From: Nectonema munidae
Taxonomy: Eukaryota; Nematomorpha; Nectonematoida; Nectonematidae
Assembly (NCBI GenBank): GCA_030549495.1
Contig: JAUIRK010000459.1
Span: 1-64,000 of the forward strand
Length of the DNA stretch: 64,000 nt
Direction: 5' to 3'
The first letter of the stretch is position 1; each line of letters starts with the position of its first letter. This document shows, in pieces, positions 1-11,380 of the stretch. The notes under the pieces were generated by a model. The model was not told the origin of the DNA and did not search any database. It saw only the letters and a program-made list of their open reading frames with translations. Both the position numbers and the translations under genes were made by a program.

Positions 1-1084
1 TGTTTGTCTCTATTAAGAGCAAGGAAAGCCTGAATCAAAGATCTTGGCCAATTATCTAGACATCTCTCTCAAGCCCCTTTGATTGTAAAAATCCAAGATG
101 AGAATTTATTTTAATAAAATTAAAACTCTAATTTTTCTTTAATATTTTTTATTTTTTTTAAGTTCAAGTAATAAATGACACTAAATTCAAAATAATTTAA
201 ATAATTTATTTTTGTTGTGTCCTCTAAATTATTCTTGATAATTAGTAAACGTTTTAATAGAGCCACAGATATCCTATTAGATTAAAGATATGATAAACTA
301 TAAGATAGTAATGGGACAATTAATCGGAAATAATAAAAATCATGGTTTCTTTCATGCATTGGCTTTGGAATCATATCGGTAAAATTTACTATAGCGATAA
401 AATCAGTAGTTTTCCATTTTTAAATTGATATCCTAAAGAACTACTTATATAAGTACAGTCAATTCTAATACAACTTGTGTTACACTATATATTGTTCTGA
501 TTAATAGGCTTCCTTATTTGTCAGACTTATTAATTTTATAGTCTTTAAATAAAGTATATGAATACACCTTACACTTATAATTCAAACATTTTATCCTACA
601 TATACTTCTATTAAAACCATTATAATATATCTAAGGGTCCATACTCAAATTTCCCCATAAAACCTCGGAATGAATTTTGCGCACGTTCCACCTACGCATT
701 ACCGAAAATTTCAATGGTGATAAAATGAAAAACTATAAACCCTTTAATTTTCAACCAGCTCTGTCACATTGCAATCACGCCAGAACTCCTCCATTTGAGA
801 CCAATCTGCCTCGATAAATTTTTGTTTGGGAAGGGAAGAATATAGAAATAAAGCAGATATATTGAAAAAATGAAATATCTTTTTTTTTCTTTCCAAGAAA
901 ATTTCCCTCAAATTCACGGAAATTTTTTGTAATTGTTTAGTTTACTAGCGTGACGCATGAGATAGAGGATAAATGCTCCGAAAGCATTTAGCTCTTTTGC
1001 TCTTAAGATTGACATATCGCAAAGTAGAAATTTTGCGTTTTGTATGGCAAGTTGAGTATGGACGTTGCCCCTAACAGGGAGAAC
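1..1084. other. AT-rich stretch without recognised gene
   Basis: I see no convincing coding frame, RNA gene or repeat with clear ends here. The sequence is AT-rich and its reading frames are short. Confidence 0.5.
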
Positions 1085-1104
1085 TTTTAAAACAGGGGCG
1101 CACA

Positions 1105-1277
1105 TCCGAGGGGGGGGCGACTCTCCTATGTATCTCATGGTGCCCCCATGCATCTTATGCGATATCAGTTTTCAAAAATTTCTACAATGAAAGGATCAAG
1201 AAAGTATAAATAATGTTGCTCAAGTTTTTTGTTTTTAAATTATGCCCCCTATCAACCTTTTTCTGGCTACGCCACTG
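1105..1277 (-). mobile_element. Nested small element with GCTACGCCACTG end
   Basis: This segment matches, in reverse complement, 5740-5931 of the second hAT copy. Its right end GCTACGCCACTG is the inverted form of CAGTGGCGTAGC. The left end is blurred by a G-run next to the hAT terminus. CAGTGGCG ends are common in hAT-like MITEs. Confidence 0.5.
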
Positions 1278-2065
1278 CTTCTGTCTAATTTGCATTTTAA
1301 ATTAAAATACTTTTCATTCGTTGCACTTTTATATCAATGAATATTGTTAGGCTCGCGCTAAGAATTTTTTTTCAACAAAGGTCACTTAATCTTTATCACT
1401 ACGTTTGTTACATTTTGTAACATTTGAAAACTAATTTTTTCAAGTCAAGAAATTTTTTTTCAATAGCTATTTGGGAATGAATATTTTGACTAGCTATTGA
1501 GTTTAAGAGCAGAAATATTCTATTTTTCAGTTGCTAAAAATGTAGTTAATCTATTTAAACAGCTGTCAAAATTTTATTTGTGGACAAAAATATTCAAAAA
1601 AACGCAATGATTTTCTTTTCTCGTATACTATGATTTTGTTTAAATGTTTTTTTTAGGATTTTATCTTCTAAGTCTTAAATAATTTTATCAAAAGAGATTA
1701 AACTACCATTTTTGTATACTATGATTCGTTACAATATTTAAAAAATACAAGTGCTACCAAATCACCCTATAAGGGTTAGTTACTTAAACGTTGGCTTTTG
1801 CTACTTATAAAAACTTGAAAATATCAAATAAACTCTCATTCTTTATGCCTCCTATTATTTTGAAATTATTCTGAGAACAGACGTTTCTATTTTAAAATAG
1901 TGAAAATTGCTTTATTAGTTTATTTTGTCTCCTTTCTCTCTTATGTTAATTATGTAGCAAATTTTTCAATTTTGAGTAAAGGGCAAGGTAAAGGTACCGT
2001 GGGTGTGTTTTCATTGACAAGGCACTGATGTACTGCTTATGTCAAACTATGAACAAATTGTTATC

Positions 2066-2125
2066 GATGAGGAATCGAATCCAGAGGCTTCCGTGCTGAG
2101 TCAATCATCTCAACCAACCTGCCAT
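2066..2125 (-). repeat. tRNA-like (SINE-type) promoter segment in hAT copy 1
   Basis: On the minus strand the segment reads GGTTGGTTGAGATGATTG, then a spacer, then GGATTCGATTCC. The first resembles a tRNA D-arm/A-box and the second a T-arm/B-box. No full tRNA cloverleaf with acceptor stem is evident, so a SINE head captured in the element is more likely than a tRNA gene. Confidence 0.4.
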
Positions 2126-2910
2126 GCACCCCATAGAGTATGCTGTAGGGAATACGTCAAATTAGTTTTCAAAAAACTTAAGTTATGCTCTAAAATTTTT
2201 TTAGTTTTTTTGTAGCTCTATAACTTTTTCTGATAGACTTTTTTTCCTTAAAAGTTATTATAAAAGGCAAATCATTGCAAAATGTTAAGTTATTTTACTT
2301 TTTGTAGCTTGCACCTATTTAGGTTTTAAACTATTTTTGAATGATGCTGAAAAAAATGAAATAATGCAATCTTAATTTATTATTTAATTTTTGTTTGCAC
2401 AATTATAACTTCATTTTATACCCTTGCCCCTGAATCAATCACATTTTTTCATATAAACATCGCAGGGTGTCTAGTAGACTCTTTTCCTTCAGACTACATT
2501 CACTCATAAAACTCTCCAACCTTCAGTTATTTGTTTTCAGTTATTTTCTCTATCAATCAAATATCGATTCATCATGCCTGATAACTACTTCATTTTCAAA
2601 TGAAAAGCTTATTGGCTCCCCCCCTCCTCCCCCAATAATTTTGGTTTTTTTTAAACTACTGTATATTCGATATGCAAATTTAATTAAAATATTTTCGCTG
2701 GAAGTATAGTATTTAAATTCACCAATTTTGTAAAAAAATATAAAGTAGTCTTATAAATTTAGAACTTTAGGTATGCGCTGAATACACTCTATTTTAAAGG
2801 ATTGCTTGAATATTTGGTCTCCCATGGTATTTCCAGACCATTAATTTTTAAAATTGCAAAAAAAAATTCGCCCCCCAATAATTTTGAGGATGTGCGCCCC
2901 TGATTTAAAA

Positions 2911-4020
2911 GTATGAAGGCTTAAAAGATGCTAAGATTAAAGAAATAAAATACCGCGAATAGAAAACAGAGGTTCAATAGTTATAACCGTTAAATAAATC
3001 AGCTTTGATTAGCTGAACTGAAGAAAATTTTTAATTTTAAATTAAATTTAAAAATCCATATTAAATGTAGCATTTGTTTCTAATAAACTTACATATTATT
3101 CTATGAATACTAAATGCTATAACATTCAGAAAATCGGAATTGGTCTATTTTGGGGATATGCACCCTAATCGGAATCGTAAAAAATTTTGGTATCATTCCA
3201 CCATTACCATAGATGCAAAGTATTACGTTTTTTCTGTATCAGTTGATCAGCGTTTTCCACAGTGTGTGGTATCGTCTGCAAGGTGGCATTTTAAATTCTT
3301 TGAGGCGCTGTAAACAGTTACGAATCATAAATATTAGGTATTCAGGGTCATGTAATCTCTGCATTTTGTTCTTGACCCATTTTGTACTAATGTTCCCAAA
3401 GACAACTCACATGACTTCAGTAATCCGTGAAATATTATTGTCTAAGGAGGCGTTTCCTTGAAAATTGTGTTCTAGGGGGATAAAGTAACTCCATAGGAGG
3501 CGAAAGTGGTTAATTTCGGTAAGAAACGTTACTTGTGGAGGGGAAGGGGAGGTTCAGAAATGAAGATCAATCGCAAAATAATTTTGGAAATGTTTTTTGA
3601 CACCTCCAATACGATTGATACTCTTTTAATATCAGCATTGTGAGTGTGGTCATATTAACAATGATATAGCGCAATTATAAAGTTCATAGAAAGGGTTTAA
3701 ATCTGAAGCATCTTTGTAATCTCCCACTTCTTTGCAGAACATTTCTGTTTGTTTTGTTTTCCAATCAATAAATAAGGTAGTCAGTCGTCTACTTTGGTTA
3801 TTACATTTCATTTACACCTATAAACTTGATCACATTGCAAATAGCTGGAATACCTTTTATAGGTTGAAGTTAATACAAAAATAAGAGATATTTTTCAATA
3901 CATTAATATTTTTTGGCAACCATTGTTTCAGTTGAAGCAGTAATTCTAACAAAAATTGCCAACATTTAGCTCTTATCTTTGTTTATCACATGTAATAAAA
4001 ACAAAGAATATTAAAATAAA
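2911..4020. other. Spacer between the two hAT copies
   Basis: No gene recognised. The stretch is AT-rich with short open frames that lack any family motif. Confidence 0.5.
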
Positions 4021-4250
4021 CTCGACTTTTCAAAACTTTTTATTGGAAGTTCACATTTTCGACCGTTACGGCCTTTCTCAAGAAGGAGAATATTGAAAAG
4101 AAATAAAGGGAGAGAGGAACGATGAAAACACCAAGTTGTGTTTCTATTATGATATGCTTAAGGTTTGATGAGTTGAATTTGCAGGTGAATTACGGTACGT
4201 TGAATTAGTCAGCCTGTTGATCGGTTAATTTTCACCAATTGCCATCTCTA
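4021..4250 (-). repeat. Dispersed repeat with hammerhead-like stem motif 1
   Basis: The minus strand at 4055-4081 reads TTGAGAAA, then GGCCG-TAA-CGGTC (a 5-bp stem with one G-U pair and a 3-nt loop), then GAAAAT. Shortly after comes CCAATAAA. The same 8+5+3+5+6 layout occurs at 32819-32845 and 35091-35117 with different stems. The part at 4180-4250 resembles 29960-30030 in reverse complement (shared: gtgaatt, gtcagcct, cggttaattt), so this is a dispersed family. Penelope-like elements carry hammerhead ribozymes with CUGANGA...GAAA cores; the core here is imperfect and no reverse transcriptase is attached. Confidence 0.45.
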
Positions 4251-5524
4251 GTTTAAACCAGGGGCGCACATCCTCAAAATTATTGGGGGCGAATTTTTTT
4301 TGCAATTTTCAAAATTACTGGTTTGGAAATACCATGGGGGACCAAATATTTAAGCAATCCTTTAAAATAGAGTGTATTCAGCGCATTCCTAAATTTATAA
4401 GACTACTTTATATTTTTTTTTACAAAATTGGTCAAATTTAAATACTATACTTCCAACAAAAATATTTTAATTAAATTTGCATATCGCATATACACTAGTT
4501 TAAAAAAATCCAAAATTGTTGGGCGAGGGGGGCGAATAGGCTTTTCATTTGAAAATGAAGTAGTCTATCAGGCACATTAAAGGAATTGATGGAAGGATAT
4601 TTGATTGATAGAGAAAACAAATAACTGAAGGTTGGAGAGTTTTTATGAGTGAATGTAGTCTGAAGGAAAAGAGTCTACTAGACACCTTGCGATGTTTATA
4701 TGAAAAAAATGTGATTGATTCAAGGGCGCACATCCTTGAAATTATTGGAGAGGGCGGACTTTCAAGCGTATTCCAAAAAAGACAACAAATTTTTCTGAAT
4801 TCCTACTCCTCCTTGTCTATTCTATTTTATTCTTAATTAAGCTTAATGAAAACTTTAACCCCAGCTCTATTAAGCTTAACGTCAACAATGAATGAGGACT
4901 TATATATATCCCCCTCTTTCTCACTTCAAATAGATGCGCACCATCTCCAAATTATGTGGTGAAAGGGGGTAAAGATATCAATTAATAATAAAAAAATTGG
5001 AAATTTTATTGAATGAAAAAAATCATCATTAATTTTCAAAAATATTTTATTGAGAAAAATAAATTAAAAAAAACATCCAAATTACATAACTTTTCTGAGG
5101 TAATTTCTATAAAAAATGTAAAACAGAACTAAAGTTAGAAAACTTGGTATTAAAAATTTTTCATTCTTTTTAGTGTATAAGAATAAGTGTAAGTTAGATA
5201 GACTCTCAAAAAAAGGGTAAAAAATAAAGATAAAATTGTGCAAACAAAAATCAAACAATAAATTAAGATTGCATTACTTCATTTTTCTCAGGATAATTCA
5301 AAAATAGTTTAAAAGCTAAATTGGTGCAAGTTATAAAAATCTACAAAAAGTAAAATAACTTTTAACATTTTGTAATGATTTGCCTTTTATAATAACTTTT
5401 AAAGAAAAAAAGTCTATCAGAAAAAGTTATAGAGCTTCAACAAAAACTAAAAAAATTTTAGAGCATAACTTAAGTTTTTTGAAAACTAATTTGACGTATT
5501 CCCTACAGCATACTTTATGGGTGG

Positions 5525-5590
5525 CAAGACAGGTTGATTGAGATGATGGACTCAGCACGGAAGCCTCTGGATTCGATTCCTCATCGATAC
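5525..5590 (+). repeat. tRNA-like (SINE-type) promoter segment in hAT copy 2
   Basis: The A-box-like GGTTGATTGAGATGATGG (5532-5549) and the B-box-like GGATTCGATTCC (5569-5580) have roughly tRNA spacing. It is the counterpart of 2066-2125. The D-arm GAG/CTC pairing is visible, but an acceptor stem is not. Confidence 0.4.
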
Positions 5591-5739
5591 CAATTTGTTC
5601 ATAGTTTGACATAAGAAGTACTCAATGCCTTGTCAATGAAAACACACCCACAAAAGTAAACCTTTTACTCAAAACTTGTTTCTAATGTGATAAAATAGAA
5701 TTATTTTTAATTTAACTCTAAATATAAATGAGAAAAAAG

Positions 5740-5931
5740 CAGTGGCGTAGCAATGATAGAGGGGGCACAATTTAAAAACTTAAAAAACTTGAGCAACATT
5801 ATTTATACTTTCTTGATCCTTTCATTGGAGAAATTTTCGAAAACTGATATCGCATAAGATGCATGGGGGCACCATTAGGTATATAGGGAGGGGGCACGGC
5901 CCCTCATGCCCCAGCCTAGCTACGCCACCCA
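5740..5931 (+). mobile_element. Nested MITE with CAGTGGCGTAGC ends
   Basis: The left end is CAGTGGCGTAGC and the right end is GCTACGCCACCC, an inverted pair of about 10 bp. It lies inside hAT copy 2 and is homologous to 1105-1277. No coding capacity. Confidence 0.55.
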
Positions 5932-6361
5932 GAGAGCTGAATGAGATAGGAGAGAAACAAGAGAAGAGAGCTTTAGTGATTGAGTTTTAGCAGAGAAAGC
6001 GGAAGAGAAAGACCAGAAAGGGAAGCACTGTGACATAAGATGAGAAAATCTAGTTGATCACAAATATGGCTCAAAAATACTACAAGGAGAGACACTGTGA
6101 TAAACATTGCTTACTTATTGTGTGCAATGTGCATATTGAAACAATGGATTATTATTATATAGGAATTTCAGAGCAGCTTGGGATGATGTTTGACTCGAAA
6201 GTCTGCATTCCCCCTCTTTTATTCTCTTATCTTAGATTATCATGTTTCGAATGATCATTACATCCTATAATTGGATCATCATACATGTTTTATAAACAAG
6301 CAGCAACTCATACTTATAGAAAATTATTAGGGGGGAGGGGACGGTCGTCCCTGGTTTAAAC

Positions 6362-6985
6362 TGTCATTCAGTTTTATATAAATTTTTGTACTTTCTTTGC
6401 CTTATAGAGAATAAGAAAACCAATTTACTCAACTTATTAAATATATTACTACTAATATAAAATATATCCTACTGAACGAAAGCAAATTTTAAATATAATT
6501 TGAAATCCAAAAAATATCTAAATTTAAATATAATCTAAGTTGGTATCACTCGACCAGGTTTTGGGAAACGAATCGCCTGCTTATCTTTTTCATTGAAACA
6601 TAAAACTAGATTTTCGGACACGCTTATGTTTTTGAAGAAAATTGTCTTTTTTTTTTCTAGGGTACTAAAAAGTTACGCCAATTTGAGAGCTTTAGACAAG
6701 CTGGAAATGCTGCTTTCTAGTGGTCAGTCAAGTTTAGTACTTTGAATTGCATGTCAATGAGTTAGAGCTTGAATAAGTTTGAGAAATACTGCTTGAACAA
6801 TTCATTCTTTTAACACATTCTTGGGCTCATACTTTTTTATGGGAAAAATAAACTAAATTTAATGAAGAACATGAATCACATGGGAATGATTACAGTTCAT
6901 CAGCTCTTTCCCCACTTTCGAGGCATGTTTTTACGATTTTTTCATGAAAAGCATTTATTTTTAGACTTTTTGAGCGTAGATTTCA
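6362..6985. other. Upstream flank of the ESCO gene
   Basis: AT-rich, with no repeat ends recognised. A tttatttttag acceptor-like site ends at 6964, 21 bases before the ESCO start codon, so a spliced 5' leader is possible. No TATA box stands out from the AT-rich background. Confidence 0.3.
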
Positions 6986-8149
6986 ATGCTAGATGCATAT
7001 GACTTTGAAAATGTTGCCCATGATTATATTGGCAAAAAATATTTAATTACAAAAGAAAGCAAAAAAAGAAAGTACAATCTATCCAGGTCTAAGTATGCAA
7101 AAGCCCGGGAAATCGCAAAATCCAAAAAACAAATTGAATTTTTGCAAAAAACTCAAAAAAATTGTATAAAGAGCAATTTCGATAAAATTGTTGACGATTT
7201 TTCCAAAATTGAAAATGAAGTCTTTACATCCAACTTCCTACCTCCTTCAAATACGATGCAAATGGACCAAGAAAAAAGTTTTACATCAAAAGACTTGCAT
7301 GAGAATCTCCCTGTTGTCCTGAATACTGTAAATTCGTTAAAACAAGACGGTGGCAGAGTTAGCAAGTCAAAGTTTTTTCCTATTTTCGAAAAGAAAGATC
7401 ATGTGAAGCTGAATAAAACTCCTTCTGCTCCAAATCAAAACTGCAAAAGGAAAAAAATAAGGTATGGAGATGAAGACCAAATGATAATTGACGCAGGACA
7501 AAAACAATTTGGACTCATTAAATGTGATTGCTGTAAATTCGTTTACTGGTTGAAAAGCAAGCAAGACGAAGAAATGCATGACAAAGTACATTCGCAGTTC
7601 CTCAAGGAAAAGTTGATACACCTTCCTAATGTCAAAGTTGATAATCTTGTGACAAAGTTTACTCATGATTTTGGCAATATCTGCAAATTTGTGAAGATGG
7701 ATTTAGACGCTTCGAGAAGGCTAAAAGATAAAGTGGAGCAAGTTATCAGTGTTGTTGGTGAGGAGATAGGAAATGGAATTCCATCCTGCCGAAGCGATGC
7801 GACCCACTTCTTGTATATAAACAGCGAATCAAAGGTCGTTGGCTACGCTAGTGCTGAAAGAATATGCAAAGCCTACTGCATACCTGAACCCACGTCAACT
7901 GCATTGAAAGCTGATATAGCAAACGTTAGATCGTGTATTTGTGGAATCAGAGCGATATGGGTGAGTGAGGCGATGAGACTACAAGGCATAGCCTCTCGAC
8001 TTTTACAATCCATCCTAACTAATTTCACATATGGTACTAATTTAACGCCATCTGATGTTGCGTTTTCTGAGCCAACGGAGAATGGATTGAAATTAGCGAA
8101 GAAATTTTTTAAAGATTCTGAATTCCTCATATATCTACCAGATTTCTAA
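6986..8149 (+). CDS. ESCO/Eco1-type cohesin N-acetyltransferase
   Basis: Predicted 387-aa enzyme of the ESCO/Eco1 family, which acetylates lysines of the SMC3 head during S phase to establish sister-chromatid cohesion in the nucleus. A C2H2 finger typical of the family is present: C180, C183, H198 and H202, preceded by GQKQFG (171-176). The acetyltransferase domain follows. It includes CGIRAIWV (319-326), then RLQGIASRLL (331-340), which fits the acetyl-CoA-binding loop, and VAFSEPTENG (358-367) near the C-terminus. The N-terminus is short (about 165 residues before the finger), basic and lysine-rich, with a KFFPIF motif (129-134) that may be a partner-binding linear motif. Human ESCO1/2 are 840 and 601 aa, so this form is compact. 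The frame has no introns. An in-frame TAG at 6977-6979 supports the first ATG. Animal enzymes I recall have SDPT where SEPT (361-364) stands here; all other core motifs look intact, so it is probably functional. Confidence 0.9.
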   Translation: MLDAYDFENVAHDYIGKKYLITKESKKRKYNLSRSKYAKAREIAKSKKQIEFLQKTQKNCIKSNFDKIVDDFSKIENEVFTSNFLPPSNTMQMDQEKSFTSKDLHENLPVVLNTVNSLKQDGGRVSKSKFFPIFEKKDHVKLNKTPSAPNQNCKRKKIRYGDEDQMIIDAGQKQFGLIKCDCCKFVYWLKSKQDEEMHDKVHSQFLKEKLIHLPNVKVDNLVTKFTHDFGNICKFVKMDLDASRRLKDKVEQVISVVGEEIGNGIPSCRSDATHFLYINSESKVVGYASAERICKAYCIPEPTSTALKADIANVRSCICGIRAIWVSEAMRLQGIASRLLQSILTNFTYGTNLTPSDVAFSEPTENGLKLAKKFFKDSEFLIYLPDF

Positions 8150-8257
8150 TCTTTCTCTATCGAATCACTACGTAATTTATACGAATATATCTTTGTTTTC
8201 ATTTTAATTAAGTTTATCGAATTACCACCAAATCTCTCGTATATTTTTTAATTCAAA

Positions 8258-8263
8258 ATTAAA
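8258..8263 (+). terminator. Possible polyadenylation signal of the ESCO gene
   Basis: ATTAAA lies 109 bases after the ESCO stop codon. In such AT-rich DNA the hexamer alone is weak evidence. Confidence 0.3.
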
Positions 8264-9540
8264 CAATTTATTAAAATGTTCTATTGGTTTTTATTTGTAG
8301 TTTATTGTCTTTCTTGCATTGTCTTCAAAAAGAGTCTGTAGTCCTTTTTTTTGCCATGGAAGGGAGGAGTAAACAAACTCCCTAATCTGAATGGCTATAA
8401 AAAAATTTTTTTCAACCAATCAAATTACATTAGAATCGAATCAATTGTCTAAGATTTCTTGAATAAATTATTACTATACAAATGAACTCCGCAAAATTTT
8501 TGGGAACAAGTCCCCCTCGCTTTTTTGGTTGGAGGGGACATACTATACTCCTCCACTTGAAGGATTTTCTTCTTCCCCAAAGAAATTTTAGAATTTATTT
8601 GGAGGTTTTAACTAGGATTAGATCCTAAAGGGATAGAAGTCGGTATCTAATAAAGTTTATGAGTCGGGGTCGCTTATATTTTTAGTCAAAGTCGGAATCG
8701 GATATTCTTTGACTCTCAAATTTTCAGAGATTACTTCTTCCTGATTTAAACAATAAAACGATTTTTCTATTTCAATTTTTACATTTTACACTTTCAACTC
8801 AAATAATAAAGAAGCTTCTTTCAAAAGAAGATTGTTTGTTCACATTTTTCAGACAAAAGAGCTCTCTGTATACTGGTAACATAAACTAGCAGGTATTGAT
8901 TAGCAGTACGTTAACCAGATATTTCTGATTAGGGCAGTTAGAATGGTAAATGAAGCTCAATTGAATAAAAGCTGCATGCAATAAATTGAAAATTAACTAA
9001 GATGTTTTAACCAAATTGCAGAAGCCAGAGTTTCAATTTTTCAAAATGATAACAAAAACAGTAATTACGACTGCTCTAACTTGGCCGGGAAAAATTATAC
9101 GAAATAATAACTAACTTGCTAGCACATTTTTTGGACACAAACAAGAGTAACGTTGTCGTAAACTATAACTATCAATCGATAATAATATTTAAGTTAGATG
9201 CAAATATAATTTCATGAAATAAATCATAACTCATAAGCAGGACGAGTAAAAGTCAACTTTTATTTCCGTTTAGCAAAAAGCCTTTGAAGATCTTTACTTT
9301 AGTCTAAAAAATTTTTAACTAATTTAAAAATTTTAAGTCAAAGTCAATTTTTCGAGTTTAGGTCAATAAAGTCAAATTTTTATATTTAACACTTTTTGAT
9401 TCATTGTGCCTAAAATTAAGCGATACATACAAGAATTCTTCTTTATATCAACACTTCCACAAAGTTTTACTTTAAAGTTTGCCTGACTGAGGTTAAACAT
9501 GAAGAAGTTTTTTGTTGACAAACGCGGTTACATATGATAT
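8264..9540. other. Intergenic stretch with a degenerate GTCGGA repeat
   Basis: At 8636-8705 variants of GAAGTCGG, GAGTCGGGGTCG and AGTCGGAATCGG recur, and at 9330-9370 AAGTCAAAGTC variants. They match the hexamer-type repeat at 50886-51151. Otherwise AT-rich and no gene recognised. Confidence 0.45.
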
Positions 9541-9659
9541 ATCCGCTGCAGAAGTTGTGGAATTTTATTCCCAAACTTTTTTTTATCATTGCATGTTTTT
9601 CACATTATTTACACAAGTTTACCTAAAAGTTAAGTTATCCTTCAAAATTGTAGATTAGC

Positions 9660-10254
9660 GGCATTAAATCATTCAAAATTAGTAATAGAAAAAGACGTTA
9701 TCTTTTCAAACCTATCGGCAACACTTCAGTTCCAATTGTAACGAAATTGACAAATTGGTTGCAAGTAGCAAAATATTTTCATTAAAATCTTCCAGCAGTG
9801 AAGAAATTAAAATGATGAAGATGATGGAATTTTATTGCCAAATATCAAGAAATTGTTAAAAAAAGAAAATCTGTGTCAAAACTTGCTAACAATAATAATT
9901 AGAGAATATTCACGATTCATTGATTTAGTCGGAAAAAGTCAACATAGACCCTTTTTCAGTCGAAGATGCCTTTACTTGTTTCTTCAACATTATTTCATTT
10001 AAGACGAATGATGCGTTAAAAGTTATCTTGAAAATAGATTCAAATAAAATGAAATCAATAAAATCATGAATATGGAAAACTCTCAAATCTCTCGCAGTAC
10101 TTATCCCAAATTACAAAATTGTCAAGTTTTAACTTTAGAAGTAGAAAGATCTTTTTCTAAACTGAAAAAACTGCTAGAAAATGATCGAATTTTAAATCAG
10201 AAAATGTCATTAATTATGTTATTGTATTACAAAGTCATGGATCCTTTGAAATAA
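9660..10254 (+). pseudogene. hAT transposase C-terminal relic
   Basis: The final open frame (10066-10254) encodes LEVERSFSKLKKLL followed by NDRILNQKMSLIMLLYYK. This fits the hAT C-terminal dimerisation region (usual pattern VERSFS-x-K-L..., then a helix ending in a short hydrophobic run). Upstream, 9660-10065 carries short frames interrupted by stops that may be the preceding transposase part. Terminal repeats were not found. It is an inactive fragment unrelated in sequence to the non-autonomous hAT copies at 1-6 kb as far as I can see. Confidence 0.55.
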
Positions 10255-11380
10255 TTCTCAATACTTTCTCTAAAGTGTTCATAGTTGTTCAATTCAATGA
10301 ACCTTTAAAAAGTCATTTTTCTTCGCCCTGCTCATAAGGATAGCCATTTCTAATATCTTTGGTCCCACATGAGTTTCATACATACAAATAACTTTTCTAA
10401 ACCTTATTGTGTAAATTTTAAAAATCGCCCACACTAGATTAATTTTTTTTATTCGATTTAAGTTCAATAAAATTTTCTTCTAGGTAATTCATATTTTAAG
10501 AAAACTCCCATTTTTAGGTTTAACAAATTCTTAATTTTATAATAAATCATCCATAAGCTCCATCTGAAATTTATGAATATAAAATTTCGGTGCTTGGAAA
10601 TAAGAGCTTATTCGGTACACCATTACGTGTATTGATGGAATTGCCATTGATGGTACATTTAATGCACTTTGATTAACAATTATCATATGTAAGTAATGTT
10701 GAAATTTTTTACTTCGGAGTAGGAATAATTCTAAAATTTCTACTACTCTCCAGCCCAGACTGCATTAGTGGATGATTTAGAACAGAGGGAATAAACAATG
10801 AGTTAATAAAATGATTTTCAATGATTGGAGAGTTAACTTTCTCGTTTTCTCGCAAAAATGCAACACCGTTTTAAGCCATAATACATTCTAGAAGCACACT
10901 ATTTTTGTAATTCAAAAATATGTATTTAGAAGTATGTTTCTTGAATATGAAGTATTTAATATACTTTCTAAAGGGGCGCACCTACCATTGAAATAAATTG
11001 TTTTTTTATTTGAATTTTTGAAATCTCGACATTTTTAGCCAAATTATGATTTTCTGAAAAACTTTTCTTTGGTTTTTATGGAAACTAAAGTAAAGTGTTG
11101 CTAATAGTTGAAACATTTTATATATGAAAAACTTTCATTGAATATTTTGATTTATCACATTAATTTTTCTTTTGTTTTATTGTGTTGCATTAATTCAACA
11201 GTGGATATTACTGTGTACAAAAAGTGTATGCTGAAAAAATAAGCTTCTCATGTTATTTTTTGAATATTTACAGACTATTATTTGATCATATATCGCACAA
11301 TTTTTTGATCAATATAAGTAAAAATAAACATCCAACATTCATTCAAACATGACACAAATACTAACAATTTTGATACTGAA
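10255..11380. other. AT-rich stretch, isolated transposon-like end
   Basis: A GGGGCGCACCTACC sequence at about 10974 resembles the hAT terminus at 4259 but no partner end or target duplication was found. No gene recognised. Confidence 0.35.

Larger units (their letters stand above)
1093..2902 (-). mobile_element. Non-autonomous hAT-type element, copy 1
   Basis: The element begins CAGGGGCGCACATCC and ends with the inverted complement GGATGTGCGCCCCTG. It is flanked by ttttaaaa (1085-1092) and atttaaaa (2903-2910), a 7/8 match that fits the 8-bp target duplication of hAT transposons. Much of the interior is the reverse complement of the copy at 4259-6353, including a tRNA-like segment and a nested element ending GCTACGCCACTG at 1277. 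No transposase frame is visible, so it is probably non-autonomous. Seen: ends, duplication and internal homology. Inferred: the hAT assignment, from the end sequence CAGGG and the 8-bp duplication. Confidence 0.75.
4259..6353 (+). mobile_element. Non-autonomous hAT-type element, copy 2
   Basis: The element starts CAGGGGCGCACATCC and ends GGTCGTCCCTG. It is flanked by a perfect 8-bp duplication, GTTTAAAC, at 4251-4258 and 6354-6361. The interior is homologous to copy 1 in opposite orientation: 4259-4730 matches 2430-2902, and 5215-5660 matches about 1985-2430. It has two stretches that copy 1 lacks, about 4732-5214, which begins with a second terminus-like CAAGGGCGCACATCC, and about 5936-6340. 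No transposase frame is seen. A purine-rich tract lies near 5930-6030. hAT assignment rests on the CAGGG terminus and the 8-bp duplication. Confidence 0.8.

Noticed and set aside
1093-5935. One large inverted duplication
   Set aside because: Separate 8-bp duplications around each copy show two independent insertions.
10966-10995. GGGGCGCACCTACC as the left end of a hAT or of piggyBac relic 1
   Set aside because: No matching right end, no TTAA and no 8-bp duplication were found.
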